Shown here piece by piece: positions 35,334 to 45,474 of a stretch of 64,000 nt of DNA (the first letter of the stretch is position 1; each line of letters begins with the position of its first letter). The DNA is from Falsochrobactrum tianjinense (GTDB lineage Bacteria > Pseudomonadota > Alphaproteobacteria > Rhizobiales > Rhizobiaceae). Location of the stretch: the NCBI RefSeq assembly GCF_019100495.1, contig NZ_JAHRVA010000001.1, forward strand, positions 1,060,597 through 1,124,596, in the 5' to 3' direction. A model generated the notes under the pieces. The model did not search any database. It was not told the DNA's origin and saw only the letters and a list, made by a program, of their open reading frames with translations. Made by a program: the position numbers and the translations under genes.

Positions 35334-35801
35334 ATGCGGAATGCTGTTTTGATGAAATATGCCTCCGGCATGTCCGGTAACGGAAAACAGAAATTTCACA
35401 AGGCCACGAGGATCGCACTGGTTTCGTTCCTGATGGGCGTAAGTATGCATGCGGCCAAGGCAGAGCGCATTTCCAATCCGGTGGCCGAATTTTCGGGTCT
35501 CGACAAGATTACGGGCCGCATTACCACATTCGATGTCTATATCAACGAAACGGTGCAATTCGGCGCGTTACAAGTGACGCCGAAGGTTTGTTACTCACGC
35601 ACCGAAGATGAAGCGCCGCGTACGGATGGTTTTGTTGCGGTCGATGAGATCACTCTGGACCGCAAGATTCGTCGTATTTTCACAGGCTGGATGTTTGCGG
35701 ATAGCCCGGGTCTCAATGCGGTCGAGCATTCCGTCTATGATGTCTGGCTGAAGGATTGCAAGCAGACATCGGACGTGCCGCCTCCGGCTCAGCGCAACTG
35801 A
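35334..35801 (+). CDS. DUF2155 domain-containing secreted protein
   Basis: A protein of about 155 residues with an N-terminal signal peptide (RIALVSFLMGVSMHAAKA) and a DUF2155 domain: KITGRITTFDVYINETVQFGALQVTPKVCYSR is the conserved start and GWMFADSPGLNAVEHSVYDVWLKDC the end. Two cysteines about 65 residues apart may form a disulfide. The function is unknown. The start could be the ATG at 35334 or 35352; I see no strong ribosome binding site for either. It is convergent with aat. Confidence 0.85.
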   Translation: MRNAVLMKYASGMSGNGKQKFHKATRIALVSFLMGVSMHAAKAERISNPVAEFSGLDKITGRITTFDVYINETVQFGALQVTPKVCYSRTEDEAPRTDGFVAVDEITLDRKIRRIFTGWMFADSPGLNAVEHSVYDVWLKDCKQTSDVPPPAQRN

Positions 35802-35803
35802 TC

Positions 35804-36418
35804 TTAGAAGCGGGCAATGCTTTCCAATGCATGCTCAAGGATTTTCTCATATTCCTTTCGCTTAACTTCCACTGCTCCAAAGCGCTCAAGATGAGGCGTT
35901 GTGAACTGTGTATCGAGAAGCTCGAAACCTTGTTGCCTAAGGTGCTGAACTAGATAGGCAAGGCACACCTTTGAAGCATCGCGCTTGCGCGTAAACATGC
36001 TTTCGCCGAAAAATGCTCGCCCCAGCGTCACGCCGTAAAGGCCACCTACGAGCTTTCCCTTATGCCAGGCTTCGACAGTGTGGCAATGCCCGATTTCAAA
36101 CAGCCGGGCATAGGCCTGACGGATCGGCATATTGATCCATGTCCGGGCTCGCTCGCCCGAGCCGCTGGCGCAGCCGTCGATAACACCCTCGAAATCACTG
36201 TCGAGCCTGATTTCAAATATACCCTGACGGATGATTTTCTGGAGGCTGCGCGGGATATGAAACCTATCCAGCGGAATTATACCGCGCTTTTCAGGCCGGA
36301 CCCAGAATATCTCTGGGACGTCGGCCTCTTCCGCCATCGGAAAAACTCCGGCGGCATAGGCTCGCAGGAGCAGTTCCGGCTCGATCGAATATTCGTCCGA
36401 GAATGCTCCTGCGGCCAC
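35804..36418 (-). CDS. aat: Leucyl/phenylalanyl-tRNA--protein transferase
   Basis: A 204-residue enzyme that attaches leucine or phenylalanine to N-terminal basic residues, marking proteins for ClpAP degradation (N-degron pathway). The family core includes [29 protein letters not shown], and the [18 protein letters not shown] catalytic region. The GTG at 36418 gives the expected length; the open frame runs on to a TTG at 36472 inside accC, and the AAGGA before the GTG is only two bases away, so the start is uncertain. It overlaps or abuts the end of accC on the same strand. Confidence 0.88.
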   Translation of the reverse strand: MAAGAFSDEYSIEPELLLRAYAAGVFPMAEEADVPEIFWVRPEKRGIIPLDRFHIPRSLQKIIRQGIFEIRLDSDFEGVIDGCASGSGERARTWINMPIRQAYARLFEIGHCHTVEAWHKGKLVGGLYGVTLGRAFFGESMFTRKRDASKVCLAYLVQHLRQQGFELLDTQFTTPHLERFGAVEVKRKEYEKILEHALESIARF

Positions 36419-36423
36419 TTTCC

Positions 36424-37782
36424 TTAAGCGCCTTTGTTTTCGGTCTCGCCAGCCAGGTATTTTTCCAGCCAATGGATATCATAGTCACCATTGGCTATAT
36501 CCTGATTGGAGATCAGATCCTGAAACAGGGGCAGGGTGGTTTTCACGCCATCGACGACGAATTCGTCAAGAGCACGGCGCAGACGCATCATGCATTCCAC
36601 GCGATTGCGCCCATGCACAATGAGCTTGCCGATGAGGCTGTCATAATAAGGTGGTATGCGATAGCCTGAATAGACGCCTGAATCCACGCGAATGCCCAGC
36701 CCTCCCGGCGTGTGGTAATGGGTGATCAGGCCCGGTGATGGCGTGAAGTTGCGTGGATCTTCGGCATTGATGCGGCATTCAATGGCATGGCCGGAGAAGC
36801 GCACGTCTTCCTGCTTGATCGAAAGACCAAGCCCGGCAGCGACTCTGATTTGCTCATGAACGAGATCAATGCCGGTGATGGCTTCTGTGATTGGATGCTC
36901 CACCTGAAGGCGGGTATTCATTTCGATGAAATAGAATTCGCCATTCTCATAGAGGAATTCGATGGTGCCTGCGCCGCGATAGCCCAGTTCCGCGCAGGCA
37001 TTGGCGCAGATCATGCCGATCCTGTCCCGAGCTTCCGCGTTGAGGGCCGGGGAGTTGGCTTCTTCCCATACCTTCTGGTGGCGGCGCTGCAAGGAACAGT
37101 CACGCTCGCCAAGGTGAATGGCGTTACCCGCACCGTCGCCCATCACCTGCACTTCAATATGGCGCGGCTTTTCGAGATATTTCTCGATATAGACGGCATC
37201 ATCACCGAAGGCCGCGCCTGCTTCCGTACGAGCGGTGGCGAGCGCCACGGAGAGGTCTTCTTCTGTGTGCGCGACCTTCATGCCGCGCCCACCGCCGCCG
37301 GCCGAAGCCTTGATGATGACCGGATAACCGATTTCTCTGGCGACCTTCTTGGCTTCCTCATCGTCGGTGACGCCGCCGTCCGAACCCGGAACGACCGGAA
37401 TGCCGAGGCGTTTAGCGGTGCGCTTGGCCTCGATCTTGTCGCCCATGACACGGATATGCGATGCGGTAGGGCCGATGAAAGTAATGCCATGGGCTTCGAG
37501 AATTTCGGCAAACTTGGCATTTTCTGACAGAAAGCCATAACCGGGATGGATCGCGTCCGCACCGGTGATCTCGCATGCGGCGACGATCTGATGAATATTC
37601 AGATAGCTGTCGCGCGATGGCGGCGGCCCGATGCACACGCTTTCATCCGCAAGGCGCACATGCATGGCGTCGGCGTCTGCGGTGGAATGAACTGCGACTG
37701 TCTTGATGCCCAGTTCCTTGCAGGCCCTGAGCACGCGAAGAGCGATTTCGCCTCGATTAGCTATGAGTATCTTTTGAAACAT
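36424..37782 (-). CDS. accC: Biotin carboxylase subunit of acetyl-CoA carboxylase
   Basis: A 452-residue ATP-grasp enzyme that carboxylates biotin on AccB, the first step of fatty acid synthesis. The N-terminal domain begins [25 protein letters not shown], the ATP-binding glycine loop is [13 protein letters not shown] at about residue 160, and the catalytic [14 protein letters not shown] occurs near 290. The start is the ATG at 37782. It lies 55 bases downstream of accB on the same strand, a typical accB-accC operon; aroQ is upstream. Confidence 0.97.
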   Translation of the reverse strand: MFQKILIANRGEIALRVLRACKELGIKTVAVHSTADADAMHVRLADESVCIGPPPSRDSYLNIHQIVAACEITGADAIHPGYGFLSENAKFAEILEAHGITFIGPTASHIRVMGDKIEAKRTAKRLGIPVVPGSDGGVTDDEEAKKVAREIGYPVIIKASAGGGGRGMKVAHTEEDLSVALATARTEAGAAFGDDAVYIEKYLEKPRHIEVQVMGDGAGNAIHLGERDCSLQRRHQKVWEEANSPALNAEARDRIGMICANACAELGYRGAGTIEFLYENGEFYFIEMNTRLQVEHPITEAITGIDLVHEQIRVAAGLGLSIKQEDVRFSGHAIECRINAEDPRNFTPSPGLITHYHTPGGLGIRVDSGVYSGYRIPPYYDSLIGKLIVHGRNRVECMMRLRRALDEFVVDGVKTTLPLFQDLISNQDIANGDYDIHWLEKYLAGETENKGA

Positions 37783-37837
37783 TACGCTTGCTGCCCGTTC
37801 CTTGAATAAGCCGGATTTTATTTAAGCAATACGGCTG

Positions 37838-38305
37838 TTATTCGATGACGACGAGCGGCTCGCCGAATTCGACCGGCTGGGCGTCTTCCACCAGAATGGC
37901 CTTGACCGTTCCGGCACGGGTGGCGGGAATCTGGTTCATGGTCTTCATGGCTTCGATGATGAGAAGCGTCTGGCCTTCCTTCACCTGCGTACCGACTTCG
38001 ATGAAGTTGCGTGCGCCAGGGGCAGGGGCGAGATAGGCGGTGCCGACCATCGGCGAAGGCACGGCGTTCTTGGCAAGCTCGGCTTTGGCTGCTTCCGGGG
38101 TGGGAGTGGCTGCTGCCGGTGTGGCGGCAGTTGCTGCGGGTGCCGCAGGCATGACGGTCGCCGCTGCCTGAACCGTTATCTTGCGCGAAACGCGGATACG
38201 CAGATCGCCGTGCTCGACCTCGATATCGGTCAGGTCGGTCTCATTGAGAATATCCGCCAGGTCGCGGATGGTTTCCTTGTCGATGACAGAGTTTTTGCTG
38301 GACAT
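37838..38305 (-). CDS. accB: Acetyl-CoA carboxylase biotin carboxyl carrier protein
   Basis: A 155-residue carrier of the acetyl-CoA carboxylase complex. The C-terminal biotinyl domain has EAMKTMNQI, where the lysine at about residue 121 is biotinylated. The middle is an alanine/proline/threonine-rich linker (about 45-75) and the N-terminal region is the usual dimerisation segment. The start ATG at 38305 follows the aroQ stop by one base, so aroQ-accB-accC form an operon. Confidence 0.97.
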   Translation of the reverse strand: MSSKNSVIDKETIRDLADILNETDLTDIEVEHGDLRIRVSRKITVQAAATVMPAAPAATAATPAAATPTPEAAKAELAKNAVPSPMVGTAYLAPAPGARNFIEVGTQVKEGQTLLIIEAMKTMNQIPATRAGTVKAILVEDAQPVEFGEPLVVIE

Positions 38306-38306
38306 A

Positions 38307-38780
38307 TCAGGCCCCTTTTAAAGCTTGCCCGTTGTTTTCTTCTTCTTTGGCAATTGCCGCGAGTGCGCGCAGGCCGAGCAGGTATCCTTCCGCGCCAAAG
38401 CCGCAGATGACGCCTTTGGCGACTGCGGAGACATAGGAGTGATGCCGGAACGCTTCACGCGCATGAATATTCGACAGATGCACTTCCACTGCCGTAACCT
38501 TTGCCGAGCGGATCGCATCGTGAATAGCCACCGAAGTGTGGCTATAGGCGGCAGGATTGATCAGGACGTAGGCGTCCTTGTCGCCTGCCTCCTGAATCCA
38601 ACTCACCAGTTCGCCTTCATGATTGGTCTGGCGAAAGTCGATCGTCAGGCCCAGTTGGTCGGCTTCACCTCTGCAACTCGCTTCGATATCCTCGAGCGTA
38701 GCAATACCGTATATGCCCGGCTCCCGTTTCCCAAGAAGATTGAGATTGGGACCGTTCAAAACAAAAACTGTCTTTACCAT
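38307..38780 (-). CDS. aroQ: 3-dehydroquinate dehydratase, type II
   Basis: A 157-residue enzyme that dehydrates 3-dehydroquinate in the shikimate pathway. The type II signature [17 protein letters not shown] opens the protein, with the catalytic tyrosine in GIYG, followed by [10 protein letters not shown] and [16 protein letters not shown] with the active-site histidine. The start is the ATG at 38780. It heads the aroQ-accB-accC operon; a linkage common in proteobacteria. Confidence 0.96.
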   Translation of the reverse strand: MVKTVFVLNGPNLNLLGKREPGIYGIATLEDIEASCRGEADQLGLTIDFRQTNHEGELVSWIQEAGDKDAYVLINPAAYSHTSVAIHDAIRSAKVTAVEVHLSNIHAREAFRHHSYVSAVAKGVICGFGAEGYLLGLRALAAIAKEEENNGQALKGA

Positions 38781-38995
38781 ATCCGTCCGCGATCGATAAC
38801 GGGCCTATCATGAAATTTCGACTGCACTTCGCATTCCATATAGAGGGCTTGAACGCAAGTCGAAACCCTCTAATTCATCGCTTATATTCTGCCCCGGCGC
38901 TTTTCCCGCTATTCTTTACGACCTGAACGTAATTTGCGGTAAATTTTAACGCCGGGCCATGTTGCCATTCAGGCCAGACTTTATTCTGTCAGCCG
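38781..38995. promoter_or_regulatory. Region upstream of aroQ, after the DsbA-like gene
   Basis: A 215-base gap on the minus strand that should contain the aroQ-accB-accC promoter. I see no strong hairpin or recognisable operator. Confidence 0.35.
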
Positions 38996-39811
38996 TCAGT
39001 TTTTTGCGGCTGCGCGTGCCGCAGCGATTCTCTCGATTAGGCCTTCCGCACCGATTGCACCCGGCACAAGTTCGTTTCCGACGATATAAGACGGTGTTCC
39101 GGTGATGTTGAGCTGGCTGGCAAGCTGATAGGTGTTCTGGAATGCGCCGCGGATTTCCGGGCTCTGCATTTTTTCGCGAAGCTGTGTCTCGTCTGCGCCA
39201 AGTTTGACGGCATCGGCAATTGCGGACTCTTCCGTCGCGCGTTCAGCTGCACTTAGAAGTATCTCGTGATACTGCGCATATTTCTCAGGCATCAAAGCCT
39301 TGAAAGCCTGCGCAACGATATGCGCACGCATGGAATCGGGACCGAGGATCGGAAATTCTTTCATGACGAAACGGACATTCGGGTCGTTCTTCAGAATGGC
39401 CTGCATATCGGGCAAGGCACGTTTGCAGTAGCCGCAATTGTAATCGAAGAATTCAACGACCGTCACATCGCCGTTCGGATTGCCGAATATGGCGTCGTGA
39501 GATGAGTTGTAAAGCTCGTCCTTGTTTGATGCGATGATTTCCTTGACGCGAAGCTGCGCCGCTTCTGCCTGCTTTCGCTCAAGCGAATCTTGAACTTCAA
39601 CGATTAGTTCCGGATTCTCAAGCAGGTAATTGCGAACGATGGCCTCGACAGTCTGTCGAGGTGTGGATGCGGAAGCTGGTGGCTGTGTCGCAGCGGTCGG
39701 GATGGCCTGCTGCATCGTGCCTGCATAATAACCTGAGGCGAGGGCGGCAATGCCGATGACGCCACCTATCATGGAGCCTAAAATCGCATTCTTCATATTG
39801 GTCACTTTCAT
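38996..39811 (-). CDS. DsbA family thiol:disulfide oxidoreductase
   Basis: A 271-residue periplasmic protein anchored by an N-terminal hydrophobic segment (about 8-30). The thioredoxin-fold active site CGYC is at residues 126-129 (FFDYNCGYCKRALPDM), typical of the Com1/DsbA group. A helical insert (ERATEESAIADAVKLGADETQLREKM) and the cis-proline loop (ITGTPSYIVGNE) follow. It likely oxidises or isomerises disulfides in exported proteins. The start is the ATG at 39811 (an ATG at 39796 is also possible). It is cotranscribed after the M48 protease gene, 37 bases away. Confidence 0.9.
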   Translation of the reverse strand: MKVTNMKNAILGSMIGGVIGIAALASGYYAGTMQQAIPTAATQPPASASTPRQTVEAIVRNYLLENPELIVEVQDSLERKQAEAAQLRVKEIIASNKDELYNSSHDAIFGNPNGDVTVVEFFDYNCGYCKRALPDMQAILKNDPNVRFVMKEFPILGPDSMRAHIVAQAFKALMPEKYAQYHEILLSAAERATEESAIADAVKLGADETQLREKMQSPEIRGAFQNTYQLASQLNITGTPSYIVGNELVPGAIGAEGLIERIAAARAAAKN

Positions 39812-39848
39812 ACGTTCTGAAAATCCACGTCAGTGATGCCGTGGTGCA

Positions 39849-41258
39849 TTATTTTCGTGGCTTGGTGTTGATGATGTCCTGCGCGCGCAGCCAGTCGGGT
39901 GAACCGGACTTCATTTGCTTCTGGGCGCGGATGGCAAATATCTGCGCCTGTTGCAACCGCCCCGAATAAAAGTGCATATCGGCGGTGGCAAGGTTTGCGC
40001 GCGCCCTGTTACCCGACTGGCCATAGGCCTGCGCAAGAAAACCGTAACCGCCGGGAAACTCCGGATCGGACGCAATACCGGCTTTGATTTCCTTGATGGC
40101 GGTCGGCATATTGGCTTTTACCCCCGTCAGCATGAGTGCCCGCCCATAGCTCATCCGCAAAAGCGGTGATTTGCGAGGATCGAGAGAAACGGCTTTCTGA
40201 AAGGCTTTTGCCGCGCCCGCCGCATCATTGGCCTTGATAAGAACTTCTCCGCGCATTTCCTGGAAATAGGGGTTCTTGGGCTGTGCCTTGATGAGCGCAT
40301 CGAATTTGGGCATGGCGGCGCGTGCCGAGCCATTCAGATAGGTGGTGATGGCGCTACCATAGCGAGCAGGGAGCCCGCCTGGATTGCTGCGGAACATGCG
40401 TTGCAACGCGCCCATAGTATTGGAATAGGCAGCAATCTTGGCGCGCACCATATCGTGCCGCAGTTGCAGGGCGGCGGAATCCGTCTTGTTGAAATGGGGG
40501 CTTTTCCTGGCCAGCTCTTCTAGATTGGCGATACGTTCGCGCGGCAGGGGGTGACTGATCCGGTATTGGTCGATCTGCGTACCGGACAGCGACAGAGCGG
40601 AAGCGAACCGCGCGAATGTGTCAAGCATCCCCTTGGCAGATTGGCCGGTTGCGTTGAGATAATTGACCGCCAGCCTGTCGGCGGTCATTTCTTCGGTACG
40701 CTGATAGTTAAGCAGGCTGCGCATGGCCATTTCGGAACTGCCTATGGCAAAACCTCCGCCTGCACCTGCCGCAGCGCCGCTGCCTGCGGCAGCACCTGCA
40801 ACGCCCGCGCCCACGCCCAGAAGCGCGCCGATAATCGCCATTGTGCGGGCGCGGCTTAGCTGTTCGCGTAGGCGGTGCTGGTGTCCGCCTGCGAGATGGG
40901 CTGCTTCATGTGCGATAACGCCGATGATTTCATTTGGTGTTTCCGCCTGCATGAGTGCGCCGGTATTGATGAATATGCGGCGACCATCGACAAAGGCGTT
41001 GAAGCTTTGGGAATTGACGAGAATGACGCGAATGCCTCGGCTGCTTAAGCCAGCGGCTTTTAGAATGGGTCTGGCATAGTCCGCGACCAGAGCTTCGATT
41101 TCCGCATCACGAACAATCGGAACACTGCCGCCACGTGATTGCGCGGAAGCGGGCAGGACACCCGTCATAGCGATGGCTAGGGCCGCGAAAGCGGCCACAG
41201 ACTTACGTACCACACCGCCGAATGAAAACTTTCTGGCCGGGGCAGTTGCACTCATCAT
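39849..41258 (-). CDS. M48 family metalloprotease with TPR repeats (BepA-like)
   Basis: A 469-residue exported zinc metalloprotease. A signal peptide ends after about residue 39 (PASA-Q), the HEAAH zinc motif is at 117-121 and a glycine/alanine-rich stretch follows at about 140-165. The C-terminal half has tetratricopeptide-like repeats (KANDAAGAAKAFQKAVSLDPRKS). Homologues such as Escherichia coli BepA/YfgC maintain outer membrane protein assembly, so envelope quality control is a reasonable inference. I chose the ATG at 41258, with AGGAG nine bases upstream; the open frame extends back to 41285. Confidence 0.9.
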   Translation of the reverse strand: MMSATAPARKFSFGGVVRKSVAAFAALAIAMTGVLPASAQSRGGSVPIVRDAEIEALVADYARPILKAAGLSSRGIRVILVNSQSFNAFVDGRRIFINTGALMQAETPNEIIGVIAHEAAHLAGGHQHRLREQLSRARTMAIIGALLGVGAGVAGAAAGSGAAAGAGGGFAIGSSEMAMRSLLNYQRTEEMTADRLAVNYLNATGQSAKGMLDTFARFASALSLSGTQIDQYRISHPLPRERIANLEELARKSPHFNKTDSAALQLRHDMVRAKIAAYSNTMGALQRMFRSNPGGLPARYGSAITTYLNGSARAAMPKFDALIKAQPKNPYFQEMRGEVLIKANDAAGAAKAFQKAVSLDPRKSPLLRMSYGRALMLTGVKANMPTAIKEIKAGIASDPEFPGGYGFLAQAYGQSGNRARANLATADMHFYSGRLQQAQIFAIRAQKQMKSGSPDWLRAQDIINTKPRK

Positions 41259-41418
41259 CCCCATAAGCTCCTCATCCTTCTTCAAACTGGCGCGATTCTT
41301 ATAGCTTGTGCGTCGATTTACCGATAGTGCCGCATTTTCCCTGCGTTCGCTGTTGCTTTACCAATCCGGCGATTATAGGGCGGGAGGCAGTGTCGCTTAA
41401 TCAGTTCTGGAGGCCAAG

Positions 41419-42582
41419 TTGAAGAGACTATCCAACCGCAGCACGGTCGAGCCTTTCCACGCCATGGACGTTCTGGCAGAGGCCAATCGGCGTCGTGCCG
41501 CAGGGCATCCGATCATATCTATGGCGGTGGGCCAACCGGCAGATCCTGCACCGGCGGCTGTGCGGCAGGCGGCGGAGCGCGCCCTCGAAGACGGGCGTAT
41601 CGGCTATACCGACGCGCTTGGCCTCATCGAATTGCGCGAGGCAATCGCCGCGCATTATGCGCAGCACTATGGCGTGACGATTTCGGCGGAGCGCATAGCT
41701 GTCACGACGGGATCGTCGGCGGCTTTCAATTTGGCGTTTCTGGCCTATTTCGATCCCGGCGACCGGGTAGCGATCACGCGCCCTGGTTATCCAGCCTATC
41801 GCAATATTCTGACTGCGCTCGGCCTGGAAGTGGTCGAAATCCCTACAGGCAACGATGCTTCCGCGTCCCTGACTGCACAGGCACTTGCTGACGTTCATGC
41901 GGAAAAACCGCTAAAGGGGGTCTTGTTCGCAAGTCCCGCCAACCCGACCGGAGCGGTGATTGGCAAGGCGGAATTGCAGGCGATAATCGAGAGGGCCGGT
42001 AGCCTCGGGATCCGGGTGATTTCTGACGAAATTTATCATCGGCTTTCTTATGAAATGGAAGATGTCACGGCGCTGCAAATTGCCGATGACGTTACGGTCA
42101 TCAATTCATTCTCCAAATATTATTGTATGACGGGATGGCGCATAGGCTGGATGGTTCTGCCGGAAGGCGATGTACGTGCAATAGAGCGGATTGGCCAGAG
42201 TCTTTATATCTCCGCGCCGGAACTCTCGCAGCGCGCCGCAGTCGAAGCGTTTCACGCCACGGAAGAATTGGAACAGGTGAAAGATCGCTATCGCCAGAAT
42301 CGGTTGATCCTGATGAACCATCTGCCGCAGATGGGGCTGAAGCTCGCAGCCCCGATGGACGGCGCTTTTTATGCCTATTGCGATGTTTCCCGCTTCACCA
42401 ATGATAGTATGGAATTTGCCCGCCGCATGATCGCCGAGATCAATATCGCCGCCACACCCGGTCGAGATTTCGACCCTTTGGACGGCCACCGCACCATGCG
42501 TTTTTCCTATGCGGGCAAGGTGGAGGAAATGCTGGAAGCCATAAGACGTCTGGAAGAATGGCTTCCGCGGCAGCAAACTTGA
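41419..42582 (+). CDS. Class I/II pyridoxal phosphate-dependent aminotransferase
   Basis: A 387-residue aminotransferase of fold type I. The cofactor-binding lysine is Lys233 in NSFSKYYCMTGWRIGW, preceded by VISDEIYHRLSYE; the ASPANPTGAVIGKAEL and C-terminal FSYAGKVEEMLEA regions are typical of the aspartate aminotransferase superfamily. The substrate pair is not known. The TTG at 41419 has GGAGG five bases upstream; an ATG at 41464 would be an alternative. It is divergent from the M48 protease and convergent with rne. Confidence 0.88.
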   Translation: MKRLSNRSTVEPFHAMDVLAEANRRRAAGHPIISMAVGQPADPAPAAVRQAAERALEDGRIGYTDALGLIELREAIAAHYAQHYGVTISAERIAVTTGSSAAFNLAFLAYFDPGDRVAITRPGYPAYRNILTALGLEVVEIPTGNDASASLTAQALADVHAEKPLKGVLFASPANPTGAVIGKAELQAIIERAGSLGIRVISDEIYHRLSYEMEDVTALQIADDVTVINSFSKYYCMTGWRIGWMVLPEGDVRAIERIGQSLYISAPELSQRAAVEAFHATEELEQVKDRYRQNRLILMNHLPQMGLKLAAPMDGAFYAYCDVSRFTNDSMEFARRMIAEINIAATPGRDFDPLDGHRTMRFSYAGKVEEMLEAIRRLEEWLPRQQT

Positions 42583-42621
42583 CTGCTCAATCGGTAAAAC
42601 CGTTCTCAATGTGAAAATAAA

Positions 42622-42653
42622 AAGAAAACCGGCATTTATGCCGGTTTTCTTAT
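42622..42653. terminator. Bidirectional terminator between the aminotransferase gene and rne
   Basis: Perfect 14-bp stem AAGAAAACCGGCAT/ATGCCGGTTTTCTT (42622-42635 with 42638-42651), two-base loop, with A- and T-tracts, between convergent genes. Confidence 0.88.
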
Positions 42654-42666
42654 GTTTCATAAAAGC

Positions 42667-45474
42667 TTAGAAAAAGCCCTTTTTCTGCCACCACCCGGCG
42701 CGTTTTGGTTTCTGCCCTTCGCTCTCGCTTGATGTTACGACCGGCTCCGTTGGCTTTTCAGCTTCTACAGCCGGGGCGTGCTGAGTTGCAGTTTCGGTTT
42801 CTGGCGCAGGCTCTGCGGCTTCCGGCTTGGCTGCTACCTTCCGGGTTCGGCGTCTGGGTTTAGCCTCTTCCGCATCAACTTCTGCTGAAGCAGGGGTTTC
42901 ATCTGGTACGACAGTTTCTGCCGCAATTTCACCCTCGACCGCCTTCTTGCGCGTGCGAGTCCTGCGGGCCAGTTTTACCGGCTCCTCTTGCACCTCGTCG
43001 GCAACAGCTTCGACGCTGATGGCTTCTTCGCTTTTGGCAGTCCTGCGAGCGCGCGGCTTGCGCGCCGGTCGGGTCGGCTTTGTTTCTACTTCGTTAGTGA
43101 CGGTTTCCGCCACTTCGACGGCTTCAACGCTGGCAGATTCTTCCTGAACGCTCGCCTCGGGCATTGCTGCCTCGTCGGACTGTTCTTCCGCCCTTACAGG
43201 CCAGACCGGAGTGAAACCAACTGGCTCTGCATCGGGAATCTTTGTTACATTAATCTCATCGTCACGGCGGTTCTTGCGACCGCCCCGGCGTCCCCGGCGG
43301 CGCTTCTTGCGCCGGTCTTCCTCGCTCTGGGAAGAGGTGTTTTGTGCGTCCGATTCCTCGTCGCTTTCTTCATTGGAAGTATCCGCGCCGGTTTCGGATT
43401 GTTCCGTCTGCTCTGACGCTTCGCGGTCACGTCCGCCGCGACGGCGACGGCGACGGCGGCGCTTGCGCTCAGCTTCATCGCCATTTTCCTCGCGATGCTG
43501 GATGTCAGTCTTGGTCTCTTCTTCGGCCTCTTCTTCCTCGACGGGGATTTCGGGATCTTCGATGTCGTCTTCATAGACCATCGGCTGAACCGGAGGTTGC
43601 GTCACAGGACGCGTCGACGGTCCGCCCTTGTCGATGGCGAATTGCTGATCCCCAACGCTTTCATCGGCATCGATGCTGATGGCAGCGCCGAAACGGCCTT
43701 CCAGATCGGCCAGTAACTGCCGTTTATGATTGAGCACATAAAGGGCGGAGGTTGCCGGAGTGCGCACAACGATATCATAACCGGAATGACGCAGCAGATA
43801 GTCCTCGATACCACGAATAATATGCAGCGCCATCGAGGAATCGGAGCGGATATGACCCGCGCCGCCGCAATGCGGGCAAATCTGCATCGTACTTTCAAGA
43901 ACGGATGCGCGGATACGCTGCCGCGACATTTCCAGAAGACCGAAATGCGAGATACGGCCCACTTGAATGCGCGCACGGTCATCCTTGAGGCACTCCTTCA
44001 TCTTCTTCTCGACAGCGCGGTTGTTGCGCTTTTCTTCCATGTCGATGAAGTCGACGACGATCAGGCCAGCAAGGTCGCGCAGGCGCAGCTGGCGCGCGAC
44101 CTCTTCTGCGGCCTCCAGATTGGTCTGGAGCGCCGTATCTTCGATGGAATGTTCGCGCGTCGAGCGACCGGAATTGACGTCAATGGCAACCAGGGCTTCA
44201 GTCTGGTTGATGATCAGATAGCCGCCGGACTTCAGCGTAACCTGTGGCTGAAGCATGCGGTCAAGCTGCGCTTCCACACCATAACGCGTGAAGACGGGAA
44301 TCTGTTCGCGGTAAGGTTGAACCACCTTGGCATGGCTGGGCATGAGCATGCGCATGAAGTCTTTTGCTTCGCGATAACCGCTCTCTCCTGAAACGAGAAT
44401 CTCGGTGATGTCCTTGTTGTAAAGATCGCGGATGGACCGCTTGATGAGGCTGCCTTCCTCATAGACGAGGGCGGGGGCGCTCGATTGCAGGGTAAGCGAG
44501 CGCACATTCTCCCAAAGGCGCATCAGATATTCATAGTCGCGCTTGACTTCTGCCTTGGTACGGTTTGCTCCGGCCGTGCGCAAGATCACGCCCATGCCTT
44601 GCGGCACTTCGAGTTCCTTGACGATTTCCTTGAGGCGCTTGCGGTCCTGCGGATTGGTGATCTTGCGCGAAATGCCGCCGCCGCGCGCGGTGTTGGGCAT
44701 CAGCACGGAATAGCGACCGGCCAGCGACAGATAGGTCGTAAGCGCCGCACCCTTATTACCGCGTTCTTCCTTGACTACTTGCACCAGAATGATCTGGCGG
44801 CGCTTGATGACTTCCTGGATATTATACTGACGGCGGTTGGTGCGGCTATGCGCGGGAAGTTCTTCCATTGCATCTTCCGAGCCGACCGACTCGATAACAT
44901 CGTCCTCGCTGTCTCCATTATCTCCGTCAGGGTCGTCATCATCGTCGCCATTGCCATTTTCGATGGCCTCGGACACGACATCACCATTTTGCATCAAGCT
45001 TATGGCTGGTGTCCCCGGTACGTAATTTTCAAAAGCCGGTCCGACAGGTTCTGCGGCAGGTACGCTATTGCCTGCGCTGTCCGCCTGTGCATCGTTATTC
45101 TGGCCATCGCGGCGACCGCGACGGCGATGCCGGCGTGAGCGGTCGTTCTTTGCGCGTGGCTCTTCATCGTCGTCTTCCGCGCGGGCGGCTTTTGCTTCCG
45201 CTTCCAGCAGGGCCAGACGGTCTGCAACCGGAATCTGATAATAGTCGGGATGGATTTCCGAAAAAGCCAGAAAACCATGGCGATTACCGCCATATTCCAC
45301 GAAAGCAGCCTGAAGTGACGGTTCGACGCGCGTGACGCGTGCGAGATAGATATTACCCTTCAGTTGCTTCTTATGTTCCGACTCGAAGTCAAACTCTTCA
45401 ATCTTGTTGCCACGCGTAACGATAACGCGGGTTTCCTCCGGGTGGGAGGCATCGATAAGCATTTTGTTGGACAT
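42667..45474 (-). CDS. rne: Ribonuclease E/G
   Basis: A 935-residue endonuclease that drives mRNA decay and rRNA processing. The N-terminal S1 domain (LKGNIYLARVTRVEPSLQAAFVEYGGNRHGFLAFSEIHPDYYQ) is split by an acidic insert at about 95-220 (DDDDDPDGDNGDSEDD). The catalytic DNase-I-like part has VAIDVNSGRSTREHSIE, and the zinc link is CPHCGGAGHIRS. The C-terminal 300 residues are low-complexity RNA/protein scaffolds with runs of arginine (KRRRRRRRRGGRD) and acidic repeats, the place of the degradosome. The ATG at 45474 has AGGAA eight bases upstream. No RhlB is nearby. Confidence 0.96.
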   Translation of the reverse strand: MSNKMLIDASHPEETRVIVTRGNKIEEFDFESEHKKQLKGNIYLARVTRVEPSLQAAFVEYGGNRHGFLAFSEIHPDYYQIPVADRLALLEAEAKAARAEDDDEEPRAKNDRSRRHRRRGRRDGQNNDAQADSAGNSVPAAEPVGPAFENYVPGTPAISLMQNGDVVSEAIENGNGDDDDDPDGDNGDSEDDVIESVGSEDAMEELPAHSRTNRRQYNIQEVIKRRQIILVQVVKEERGNKGAALTTYLSLAGRYSVLMPNTARGGGISRKITNPQDRKRLKEIVKELEVPQGMGVILRTAGANRTKAEVKRDYEYLMRLWENVRSLTLQSSAPALVYEEGSLIKRSIRDLYNKDITEILVSGESGYREAKDFMRMLMPSHAKVVQPYREQIPVFTRYGVEAQLDRMLQPQVTLKSGGYLIINQTEALVAIDVNSGRSTREHSIEDTALQTNLEAAEEVARQLRLRDLAGLIVVDFIDMEEKRNNRAVEKKMKECLKDDRARIQVGRISHFGLLEMSRQRIRASVLESTMQICPHCGGAGHIRSDSSMALHIIRGIEDYLLRHSGYDIVVRTPATSALYVLNHKRQLLADLEGRFGAAISIDADESVGDQQFAIDKGGPSTRPVTQPPVQPMVYEDDIEDPEIPVEEEEAEEETKTDIQHREENGDEAERKRRRRRRRRGGRDREASEQTEQSETGADTSNEESDEESDAQNTSSQSEEDRRKKRRRGRRGGRKNRRDDEINVTKIPDAEPVGFTPVWPVRAEEQSDEAAMPEASVQEESASVEAVEVAETVTNEVETKPTRPARKPRARRTAKSEEAISVEAVADEVQEEPVKLARRTRTRKKAVEGEIAAETVVPDETPASAEVDAEEAKPRRRTRKVAAKPEAAEPAPETETATQHAPAVEAEKPTEPVVTSSESEGQKPKRAGWWQKKGFF

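Noticed and set aside
36787-37527. 246-codon plus-strand frame opposite accC
   Set aside because: accC is unambiguous; the frame has no independent support.
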